Shown one piece after another: positions 6,345-14,093 of a stretch of 14,093 nt of DNA. A program made the translations under genes and the position numbers. Below the pieces are notes generated by a model, which was not told the DNA's origin, ran no database searches, and worked only from the letters and a program-made list of their open reading frames with translations. Positions within the stretch are counted from its first letter, which is position 1. Every line of letters starts with the position of its first letter. The DNA is from Chloroflexota bacterium (GTDB lineage Bacteria; Chloroflexota; Dehalococcoidia; UBA2979). The stretch covers positions 1-14,093 of the forward strand of contig VGPB01000030.1 of NCBI GenBank assembly GCA_016875695.1, read 5' to 3'.

Positions 6345-6860
6345 GTGGAGTCCACCGGCATCATCATCGGCTTCTGGGCGCTCGCCGGCCTTACCGTCGG
6401 CAGCGCGGCGCTCGTGTTCGTCGTGCGCAATTTGCTGCACGCGGTGCTCGCGCTGGTGCTCTCGTTCATGGGCATGGCCGGGCTCTTCCTCACGCTGTCC
6501 GCCGACTTCATCGCGATGGCGCAGGTGCTCATCTATGCGGGCGCGATCTCGGTGCTGCTCGTCTTCGCCGTGATGCTCACGCCACTCGCCTCGCGCGACA
6601 ACGGCAACTCGCTCTTCGCGCTGCCCGGCCTCGCCATCGGCGGCGCCTTTGCGCTGCTGCTGATGTTCCTCGCCGTCGACGTCGACTGGCCCGAGCTGCG
6701 GGACGCCGCGCTCGCCGATCGCGCGTTCGCCGACACCATCGAGGCCGTCGGCCGCTCGCTCGTCGACCGCTACGCGTTCGCCTTCCAGGTTGCGTCTGCG
6801 CTGCTGCTCGTCGCGCTGATCGGCGCGATCGCGCTCGTGCGAGAGGACGGCGCGCCGTGA
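6345..6860 (+). CDS. nuoJ: NADH-quinone oxidoreductase subunit J
   Basis: NuoJ is a membrane subunit between NuoH and NuoK; its third helix takes part in coupling quinone reduction to proton movement. The 171-residue product has five predicted helices. The diagnostic one is AQVLIYAGAISVLLVFAVML (59-78), and the last is at about 143-164 (FQVASALLLVALIGAIAL). Family members often have Glu where Gln148 stands in that last helix (my recollection of the family). The GTG start has a G-rich Shine-Dalgarno sequence (GGGGG at 6336-6340) 4 bases upstream and follows nuoH after 12 bases. The stop overlaps the nuoK start (GTGA). The order H-J without I is unusual for a complex I operon. Confidence 0.94.
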   Translation: MESTGIIIGFWALAGLTVGSAALVFVVRNLLHAVLALVLSFMGMAGLFLTLSADFIAMAQVLIYAGAISVLLVFAVMLTPLASRDNGNSLFALPGLAIGGAFALLLMFLAVDVDWPELRDAALADRAFADTIEAVGRSLVDRYAFAFQVASALLLVALIGAIALVREDGAP

Positions 6861-7189
6861 GCCTGAGCGTCACGCTCGCGCATTACCTAGCGGTCTCGGG
6901 CGTCGTCTTCGGGATCGGCATCGCCGTGGCGCTCGGCAAGCGCAACGCGATCGCCGTGCTGATGGGCGTCGAGCTCATGCTGAACGCTGCGAATCTCGCG
7001 CTGCTCGCGTTCTCGCGCTTCGGCGCTGCCTTCGAGGCCGGTGATGCGCCCTTGGCCGGCCACGCGTTCGTCGTGTTCGTGCTCACCGTGGCCGCCGCCG
7101 AGGCGGCCGTCGCGCTCGCGATGGCCGTGCTCGTCTACCGTCACCGCGAGACCATCGAGCTCGATCGCATCAACCTCATGCGCTGGTAG
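6857..7189 (+). CDS. nuoK: NADH-quinone oxidoreductase subunit K
   Basis: NuoK is a three-helix membrane subunit related to MrpC; its buried glutamates are part of the proton path. The 110-residue product matches the family in length. The two key acids are present: Glu39 in GVELMLNAANL and Glu82 in TVAAAEAAVALAMA, corresponding to Escherichia coli Glu36 and Glu72. The C-terminus, LDRINLMRW, is typical. The GTG start overlaps the nuoJ stop (GTGA). A 22-base gap separates it from the next frame, which is an extra small gene rather than nuoL. Confidence 0.95.
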   Translation: MSLSVTLAHYLAVSGVVFGIGIAVALGKRNAIAVLMGVELMLNAANLALLAFSRFGAAFEAGDAPLAGHAFVVFVLTVAAAEAAVALAMAVLVYRHRETIELDRINLMRW

Positions 7190-7211
7190 CGCGGGAAGCG
7201 GCGAGCGCGCG

Positions 7212-7399
7212 ATGTGGGTGAAGTTCATGGACGTGCCCGACGGCTACGCCGCCATGATCTGGAGGGAGCTGTTCAACACCGAGGCGCTCGCCGTGCGCGT
7301 TATCCCCCCGCTCGAGATCGGCGCGATGCACGAGGCGCGCGAGATCTGGGTGCCGGACGGTAAGACGCACGTGGCGCGTGAAGTGCTGAACAAGATCTG

Positions 7400-7400
<1 letters not shown>
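7212..7400 (+). CDS. DUF2007-like small protein inside the nuo operon
   Basis: A 62-residue soluble protein is encoded between nuoK and nuoL, where complex I operons normally have no gene. The layout fits the DUF2007 fold (putative signal-transducing small proteins, PF09413): a strand (WVKFMDVPD), a helix (YAAMIWRELFNTEAL), a strand (AVRVIPP), a variable loop (LEIGAMHEA), then REIWVPDGKTHVAREVLNKI, resembling the family's V-P-x-x-x-x-x-A-x-x-[IL]-L ending. It has no Cys and no membrane segment, so it is not a relic of the Fe-S subunit NuoI. The ATG at 7212 has GGCGAG upstream at 7200-7205. Its stop overlaps the nuoL ATG (TGATG), so it is translated in the operon. Role unknown; an assembly, regulatory or accessory function for complex I is an inference from position. 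The family call is moderate; the coding call is strong. Confidence 0.8.
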
Positions 7401-9325
<1,925 letters not shown>

Positions 9326-10801
9326 ATGCTGACGACGTTCCTGCTGCTCCCGCTGGCCGGCGTGCTGATGATCGCCTTCCTGCCGCGCACCCGCGAGCAC
9401 GAGGCCAAGTGGATCGCGCTCTTCGTGTCGGCACTCGCGTGCGCGCTCAGCCTCGCCATCTTCGTGCGCTTCGACCGCGACGCGGCCGGCTACCAGTTCG
9501 TCGACCGCTTCGAGTGGATTCGCGCCGCCGACGCCGGATTCTCGGTGCAGTACATCGTCGGCGTCGATGGGCTGTCGGCGCCGCTGGTGCTGCTGCTCGG
9601 CGTGCTGTCGCTCGCCGCCGTGCTCGTGTCGTTCAACGTCACGTTCCGCGCGCGCGAGTACTTCGCGTGGCTGCTGGTGCTGGAGACGGCCGTCGCGGGC
9701 GTGTTCACGTCGCTCGACCTGATCCAGTTCTTCCTGTTTTGGGAGCTCGAGCTCCTGCCGATGTACCTGTTGATCAGCGTCTGGGGCTCTGGGCGCCGCG
9801 AGTACAGCGCGATGAAGTTCCTGCTGTACACCATCAGCGGCTCCGCGCTGATGCTCGTCGGCTTCCTGGTGCTCGGACTCGCCGCCGGCACGTTTGACAT
9901 CGAGCAGCTCACCGCGCAGCCGCCGAGCGACACGCTGCTGCCGCTGCAGGCCGTGTTCTGGTTCGTGATCGCCGCGTTCCTCGTCAAGCTGCCGATCGTG
10001 CCGCTGCACACGTGGTTGCCGGACGCGCACACCGACGCGCCGACGGCCGTGTCCGTGATGCTCGCAGGTGTGCTGCTGAAGATGGGCGGCTACGGCATCC
10101 TGCGCATCGCGCTGCCCGTGCTCCCCGAACAGGCGCACGACGCGCGCGTGCTGCTCGCCGCGCTCGCCGCGATCTCCGTGTTCTACGGCGCCGTGCTCAC
10201 GCTGCGTCAGCGCGACCTGAAGCGGCTGATCGCGTACTCGTCCGTGTCGCACATGGGGTACGTGCTGCTCGGCGTCGCCGCGATGGGATCGGTGGCGCTC
10301 TCCGGCGCCGCGCTGCAGATGGTGACGCACGGGTTGATCACCGGGCTGCTCTTCATCATGGTCGGCCTCATCTACGACCGCGCGCACACGCGTGAGATCG
10401 CCGAGCTCTCCGGCCTGATGCACCAGATGCCGCTGATCGGCGCCGCGACCGTCGTCGCGGGGCTCGCCGCGCTCGGCCTGCCCGGCCTCGCCGGCTTCGT
10501 CGCCGAGATCACGGTCTTCCTCGGCGCGCTCGAGGCACATCCCGCCGCGACGATCCTCGCCGTGTTCGGCGTCGTGCTCGCCGCCGGTTACGTGCTGTGG
10601 GCCGTGCAGCGCGTGTTCATGGGCGCGCGCAACGAGCGCTGGTCCGCGCTGCCGGATTTCGATGCGTGGTGGGAGCGCGCTGCCGTCGCGGGCATGCTCG
10701 TGCTCGTGCTCGTCGTCGGCGTGTACCCGCGCGTGCTCAGCGACGTCGTCGCGCAGGGCGTGGCGCCGCTCGCCGCGATGCTGGCGGGCCCCGCCGCATG
10801 A
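9326..10801 (+). CDS. nuoM: NADH-quinone oxidoreductase subunit M
   Basis: NuoM is the middle antiporter-like proton pump of the membrane arm. The 491-residue product has the expected length and about 14 helices. Key residues are Glu140 in FFLFWELELLPMYLLI (Escherichia coli Glu144), Lys221 in AAFLVKLPIVPLHTWLPDAH (Lys234) and Lys252 in AGVLLKMGGYGILR (Lys265). Further blocks are RDLKRLIAYSSVSHMGYVLLG, with its broken-helix region, and GLPGLAGFVAEITVF. The ATG directly follows the nuoL stop; GGAG at 9316-9319 lies 6 bases upstream. The stop overlaps the nuoN ATG by 4 bases. Confidence 0.97.
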   Translation: MLTTFLLLPLAGVLMIAFLPRTREHEAKWIALFVSALACALSLAIFVRFDRDAAGYQFVDRFEWIRAADAGFSVQYIVGVDGLSAPLVLLLGVLSLAAVLVSFNVTFRAREYFAWLLVLETAVAGVFTSLDLIQFFLFWELELLPMYLLISVWGSGRREYSAMKFLLYTISGSALMLVGFLVLGLAAGTFDIEQLTAQPPSDTLLPLQAVFWFVIAAFLVKLPIVPLHTWLPDAHTDAPTAVSVMLAGVLLKMGGYGILRIALPVLPEQAHDARVLLAALAAISVFYGAVLTLRQRDLKRLIAYSSVSHMGYVLLGVAAMGSVALSGAALQMVTHGLITGLLFIMVGLIYDRAHTREIAELSGLMHQMPLIGAATVVAGLAALGLPGLAGFVAEITVFLGALEAHPAATILAVFGVVLAAGYVLWAVQRVFMGARNERWSALPDFDAWWERAAVAGMLVLVLVVGVYPRVLSDVVAQGVAPLAAMLAGPAA

Positions 10802-12258
10802 ACCTCGAAGCGTTCCACTTCATCGGCCCCGCAATCGTGCTGCTCGCTGGCGCAGTCCTCGTCCTGCTCGCCGACCTCGCCACCGGGCGCCGCGCGTGCG
10901 TCCGGCCGCTCGCGATGCTTACGCTCGCGGCCGCCGCGCTTTACGCCGCCACCCAGGCCGCGGCCGACACCGGAGGCCAGGCGTTCGGCGGTGCCATCGG
11001 CGTTGACCGCTTCACGATTTACGTCGCGCTGTTGCTGATCGTGATCACCGCCGCCGTCGTCGTCGCGGGCGAGCCCGGGCTCACCCGCGTCGCGCAGCGC
11101 GGCGAGTTCTACGCGCTGCTGCTCGCCTCAACCGCGTCGATGATGCTGCTCGCCCAGGCGCGCGACCTTGTCGCGATCTTCGTCGCGCTGGAGACCACGT
11201 CGGCCGTGCAGTACATCCTTGTCGGGCTCGGTCGCGACGCGCGCGCGTCCGAGGCCGGGCTGAAGTACCTGCTGACCGGCGCGATCGCCGCCGCCGTGCT
11301 GCTCTACGGCTTCGTGCTGCTGTTCGGCATCGCCGGCAGCACGTCGCTCGCCGACATCTCGCGCGCGGTGGCGGAGACCGGCGACGAGACGCGGCTCGCC
11401 GTGGTCGTCGCGTTCGTGCTGATCGCCGCCGGCGTCGGCTTCAAGATGGCGATCGTGCCGTTCCACGCGTGGGTGCCGGACGTGTACCAGGGCGCCGCGA
11501 CGCCGGTCACCGTGTTCCTCTCCGCGGCGTCGAAGGCAGCCGGCTTCGCGATCGCGCTGCGGCTGTTCTACACGGGACTCGGCGGCGGCGATACGCCCGT
11601 CTCGGCCGACTGGGCAAAGCTCTTCGGCGTGCTCGCGGCTGTCTCCATGACGCTCGGTAACCTCGCCGCGATCCAACAGACCGACGTGAAGCGCCTGCTC
11701 GGCTACTCCTCGATCGCGCAGGCCGGCAACATCGCGGTCGGGCTCGCGGCCGTCGCCACCGGCAGCACGCTCGGCCCGGCCGCCGTGCTGTTCTTCCTCG
11801 GTACCTATGCGGCGACGAACCTCGGCGCGTTCATCGCGGTGATCGCCGTCGGCGCGCGCGTGGGCTCCGACGAGCTGCGCGACTACGCCGGCCTGCTGCG
11901 GCGGTCGCCTGGCCTCGCGATCGTGCTCGTGCTCTGCCTGCTCTCGCTCACCGGCCTGCCGCCGACGGCGGGCTTCCTCGCGAAGCTGTACGTGTTCAAC
12001 AGCGCGGTGCAGGGCGGCGAGCAGTGGCTCGTCTGGCTCGTCGTCGTCGCCGTCTTCAACACCGCGCTCTCTGCCTACTACTACCTGCGCTGGGCGCGCA
12101 CGATCCTGCTCGACGAGCCGCTCGACCCGGCGCCGTTCCAGCCGCCCGCTGCCACTAACGCCGTGCTGACCGCCGCCGCGCTCGGCGTGCTCTTCTTCGG
12201 CATCGTGCCTACGCCGCTTATCGACGCCGCGCGCTCAGCCGCCGCCGCGCTCGCGTAG
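10798..12258 (+). CDS. nuoN: NADH-quinone oxidoreductase subunit N
   Basis: NuoN is the antiporter-like pump nearest NuoK. The 486-residue product has about 14 helices and the core residues Glu132 (in IFVALETTSAVQYILVGL), Lys216 (in GVGFKMAIVPFHAWVPDVYQ) and Lys246 (in FLSAASKAAGFAIALR). The VYQGAATPVTVFLSAASK block and DVKRLLGYSSIAQAGN are diagnostic for NuoN. The helix carrying Glu132 reads LETTSAVQYIL, where many NuoN have an LELLSLxLYVL-type sequence; the Glu itself is kept. The ATG overlaps the nuoM stop (ATGA). It is the last complex I gene here, and the next gene starts about 10 bases later, with no terminator between. Confidence 0.96.
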   Translation: MNLEAFHFIGPAIVLLAGAVLVLLADLATGRRACVRPLAMLTLAAAALYAATQAAADTGGQAFGGAIGVDRFTIYVALLLIVITAAVVVAGEPGLTRVAQRGEFYALLLASTASMMLLAQARDLVAIFVALETTSAVQYILVGLGRDARASEAGLKYLLTGAIAAAVLLYGFVLLFGIAGSTSLADISRAVAETGDETRLAVVVAFVLIAAGVGFKMAIVPFHAWVPDVYQGAATPVTVFLSAASKAAGFAIALRLFYTGLGGGDTPVSADWAKLFGVLAAVSMTLGNLAAIQQTDVKRLLGYSSIAQAGNIAVGLAAVATGSTLGPAAVLFFLGTYAATNLGAFIAVIAVGARVGSDELRDYAGLLRRSPGLAIVLVLCLLSLTGLPPTAGFLAKLYVFNSAVQGGEQWLVWLVVVAVFNTALSAYYYLRWARTILLDEPLDPAPFQPPAATNAVLTAAALGVLFFGIVPTPLIDAARSAAAALA

Positions 12259-12268
12259 CGCTGCGGCA

Positions 12269-12712
12269 TTGCCACCGGCGCGCGTGGACGCCGAGACCGT
12301 CCGCCGCGCCGTGCTCGACGCGTTCGGCGATGTGCCGCCCGAGCTCGCGTTGCTCATCGCGCACGACTGCGAGGAGTGCTGGGACCTTCGCGACCTGCTC
12401 GCGGGCAAGCCGCAGCTGCTCGACGACGCGACCGCCGACATGGTGCGTTGGGACCTGCCGCTGCTATCCGATGCCGGCAAGCAGTACTACCTCCCCGCGT
12501 GGCTCGTGCGATCGGTCGCCAGCACCGACACCGACCACACGGACGCGCTGTTCTTCGCGCTCGATTCCACGCATCGGTGGGAGCCCCCCGGCGGCTCCAC
12601 GTCGGCGCAGCGTGCGGCGATCCGCGACTACTTCGCGCTCATGCTCGAGCGCATCGACACGCTCGGCGAGCTCCGGCACGAGTTCGGCCGCGCGCTGGAT
12701 CGCTGGTCGTGA
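12269..12712 (+). CDS. DUF6714-like protein of unknown function
   Basis: This is a soluble protein of about 147 residues. It resembles the DUF6714 family: an acidic N-terminal helix region (AFGDVPPELALLIAHDCEE, with ECWDLRDLL), the central LSDAGKQYYLPAWLVRSV block (about 67-83), where YYLPAxL is the most telling part, and a C-terminal segment with AQRAAIRDYFALMLERI (113-129) where the family often has Q-x-x-A-I. No function is known to me for this family. The start is uncertain: TTG at 12269 or GTG at 12284 (142 residues), neither with a strong Shine-Dalgarno sequence. The gene follows nuoN after about 10 bases and overlaps ybeY by 4 bases (GTGA), so it is probably expressed with both. No membrane segment or metal motif is seen. 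Confidence 0.8.
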   Translation: MPPARVDAETVRRAVLDAFGDVPPELALLIAHDCEECWDLRDLLAGKPQLLDDATADMVRWDLPLLSDAGKQYYLPAWLVRSVASTDTDHTDALFFALDSTHRWEPPGGSTSAQRAAIRDYFALMLERIDTLGELRHEFGRALDRWS

Positions 12713-13203
12713 CCGCCCCCTACGACATCGCCGTCGAGCCCGACGACGCGCTGCCCGCGGCCGCGCTCGCCGCCGTCGACACCGATCGCCTCGCGCGCGT
12801 GGCCGCCGACCTGCTCGCCGCCGAGGCCGCCCCCGCGGGCGCCGCCGTTACCGTGCTGCTCGCCACCGACGAGCGCCTGCGCGCGCTGAACCGCGACCAC
12901 CGCGGCCTCGATGAGCCGACCGACGTGCTCTCCTTCCCCGCTGAGGAAGGCGATGCGTTCCCCGCGCCGCCGGAGGAGCCGCGCTACCTCGGCGACATCG
13001 CCCTCAGCCTTTCCGCAATCGAGCGCCAGGCGCGCGCCGCCGGCCTCGAGTCGGCGCTGGAACTCGCGCACGTTGTCGTGCACGGCCTGCTGCACCTGCT
13101 CGGCTACGACCACGAGACGCCCGACGACGACGCCGCGATGCGCGCGCGCGAGGAAGCGCTGCTCGGCCCTGCCATCCACGCCGGTCGCACCCACGACGAC
13201 TGA
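12709..13203 (+). CDS. ybeY: Endoribonuclease YbeY (rRNA maturation factor)
   Basis: YbeY is a zinc-dependent single-strand endoribonuclease needed for 16S rRNA 3'-end maturation and late ribosome quality control. The 164-residue product carries the signature HGLLHLLGYDH (125-135), whose three zinc-binding His are His125, His129 and His135. The conserved upstream block DEPTDVLSFP (68-77) and YLGDIALS (93-100) complete the family pattern. The acidic linker between them (78-92, proline-rich) is ordinary for the family. The GTG start overlaps the stop of the preceding DUF6714-like gene (GTGA). Longer upstream frames are that gene read out of frame. It is the last gene before a 137-base gap and may be the end of the nuo transcript, or be served by an internal promoter that I cannot identify. 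Confidence 0.95.
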   Translation: MTAPYDIAVEPDDALPAAALAAVDTDRLARVAADLLAAEAAPAGAAVTVLLATDERLRALNRDHRGLDEPTDVLSFPAEEGDAFPAPPEEPRYLGDIALSLSAIERQARAAGLESALELAHVVVHGLLHLLGYDHETPDDDAAMRAREEALLGPAIHAGRTHDD

Positions 13204-13220
13204 CGCGCGTCTCCGCTCCG

Positions 13221-13266
13221 CTCCCCTTCGCCCCGCAAGGGAAGAGGGGGCCGGGGGGGGGCCGGG
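13221..13266 (+). promoter_or_regulatory. Hairpin followed by a G-quadruplex-type G-tract array
   Basis: After ybeY, CCCCTTC can pair with GAAG-A-GGGG (13241-13249) with one bulged A, or CCCTT with AAGGG in an alternative short stem. Overlapping it are four G-tracts, GGG (13239-13241), five G (13246-13250), nine G (13253-13261) and GGG (13264-13266), with loops of 4, 2 and 2 bases. This fits the common G3+N1-7 quadruplex rule. It could act as a weak terminator for the nuo-ybeY transcript or affect dnaX expression; neither is shown. The nine-G run is also a likely sequencing-error or slippage site. Confidence 0.45.
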
Positions 13267-13291
13267 AGGTGAGGGCAGGCGGCCCACCCGC

Positions 13292-13297
13292 TACACT
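13292..13297 (+). promoter_or_regulatory. Weak -10-like element before dnaX
   Basis: TACACT matches the -10 consensus at four of six positions, 43 bases before the dnaX start. No good -35 lies at 16-18 bases upstream. It is offered only because dnaX is separated from ybeY and needs some promoter or read-through. Confidence 0.25.
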
Positions 13298-13340
13298 CCT
13301 CGAGGACGCGCGACCACTCCCCGGACGCCGCGAGTTGCTA

Positions 13341-14093
13341 GTGAGCCAGGAAGTCCTCTATCGCAAGTGGCGTCCGCAACGTTTCGCGGACGTCGCGGGC
13401 CAGGCGCCCATCGTCACCACGCTGCGCCACGCTGTGGCCGCCGGCGCGCCCGCGCATGCGTACCTGTTCACCGGCCCGCGCGGCACCGGCAAGACCACCA
13501 CCGGCCGCATCCTCGCGAAGGCGGTCAACTGCCTCGCGCCCGAGGACGGCGAGCCGTGCGACGTGTGCGCCTCGTGCGAGGCGTTCCTCGCCGGCCGCGC
13601 GCTCGACCTCATCGAGCTCGACGCCGCCTCCAACCGCGGCATCGACGAGGTGCGCGCGCTACGCGAGGCCGCCGGCTACTCCCCCAACGTCGCGCGCTAC
13701 AAGGTGTACCTCGTCGACGAGGTGCACATGCTCACCGACCCCGCGTTCAACGCGCTGCTCAAGACGCTGGAGGAACCGCCGCCGCACGTCATCTTCGTGC
13801 TCGCGACCACCGAGCCGCATCGCATCCCCGCCACCATCACCTCGCGTTGCCAGCGCTTCGACTTCCGGCGCATCGCCCTGGCCGACGTCGTCGCGCGGCT
13901 GCAGACCATTGCCGCCGGCGAGCACTTCGACGTGCCCGCGCCCGCGCTCGAGTTGATCGCGCGCCAGGCCACCGGCTCGCTCCGCGACGCCGTCGGCCTG
14001 CTCGACCAGCTCGTCGCGTACCACGGCCCCGCGCTCGACGTGGAGGCCGCGCAGCGCGGGCTCGGCCTGGTCGGCGACCGCCGCACCATCGAC
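13341..14093 (+). CDS. dnaX: DNA polymerase III subunit gamma/tau (partial, 3' end missing)
   Basis: DnaX is the ATP-driven clamp-loader subunit of the replicative DNA polymerase. The 251 visible residues hold most of the AAA+ ATPase region: the N-terminal SQEVLYRKWRPQRFADVAGQ, Walker A GPRGTGKT (45-52), a four-Cys zinc module (Cys64, Cys73, Cys76, Cys79), Walker B-type VYLVDEVHML (122-131), sensor 1 in LATTEPHRIPATI and the SRC motif (168-170) with the arginine finger. The frame is open to the window edge, so the collar domain and tau-specific tail lie outside. The GTG at 13341 is chosen because the family match begins at the next residue; an in-frame TTG at 13335 would add two residues. A weak -10-like TACACT lies at 13292-13297, suggesting its own promoter. 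Confidence 0.96.
   Translation, partial: MSQEVLYRKWRPQRFADVAGQAPIVTTLRHAVAAGAPAHAYLFTGPRGTGKTTTGRILAKAVNCLAPEDGEPCDVCASCEAFLAGRALDLIELDAASNRGIDEVRALREAAGYSPNVARYKVYLVDEVHMLTDPAFNALLKTLEEPPPHVIFVLATTEPHRIPATITSRCQRFDFRRIALADVVARLQTIAAGEHFDVPAPALELIARQATGSLRDAVGLLDQLVAYHGPALDVEAAQRGLGLVGDRRTID

Noticed and set aside
4752..6440. 562-codon open frame on the minus strand
   Set aside because: It is antisense to nuoH and is rich in Arg, Glu, His and Asp with no domain-like pattern, typical of a shadow frame in GC-rich DNA.

Overview
This window is a GC-rich bacterial chromosome segment (by eye about 70% G+C, with frequent GTG starts). The most likely source is a member of the Chloroflexota (Dehalococcoidia, SAR202 or Thermomicrobia type) or another high-GC, F420-using lineage. 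That assignment is an inference from base composition, the style of the complex I proteins and the remnant of an F420-dependent luciferase-like oxidoreductase. There is no rRNA marker to settle it.

Left part (1-2740), an accessory patchwork. It holds the last codons of a possible upstream gene (ending at 32), an unrecognised proline-linked helical protein (154-750), and a convergent two-ribbon zinc protein of the TFIIB-type zinc-ribbon family (753-1208, minus) whose stop codon lies only 2 bases from that of its neighbour. A possible 21-residue membrane micropeptide (1413-1478) has a good ribosome binding site. A GNAT acetyltransferase of the ElaA/YjcF kind follows (1705-2157). Then comes a clearly decayed luciferase-like monooxygenase gene (2190-2737, minus) with two in-frame stops, a frame change and a large internal loss.

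Centre (2787-12258), the respiratory complex I operon. A long hairpin and a plausible sigma-70 promoter precede nuoA-C-D-H-J-K, then a 62-residue DUF2007-like protein, then nuoL-M-N. Most junctions overlap by 1-4 bases, so the operon is probably transcribed and translated as one coupled unit. It encodes the membrane arm (A, H, J, K, L, M, N) and the quinone-module proteins C and D. It lacks nuoB and nuoI, which carry the Fe-S clusters nearest the quinone, and the NADH module nuoE, nuoF and nuoG. The enzyme therefore needs partners encoded elsewhere, or uses a different electron donor. NuoH has an extra N-terminal membrane helix and an altered cytoplasmic loop motif.

Right part (12269-14093), housekeeping genes. 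A DUF6714-like protein and the rRNA-maturation endonuclease YbeY follow nuoN in the same transcriptional direction and are translationally coupled to each other. After a 137-base gap with a hairpin and a G-quadruplex-type G-tract array comes dnaX (DNA polymerase III gamma/tau), cut by the window edge.

The most promising items for follow-up are the small protein between nuoK and nuoL, the missing nuoB/nuoI, the NuoH variants, the micropeptide, and the pre-nuoA hairpin.
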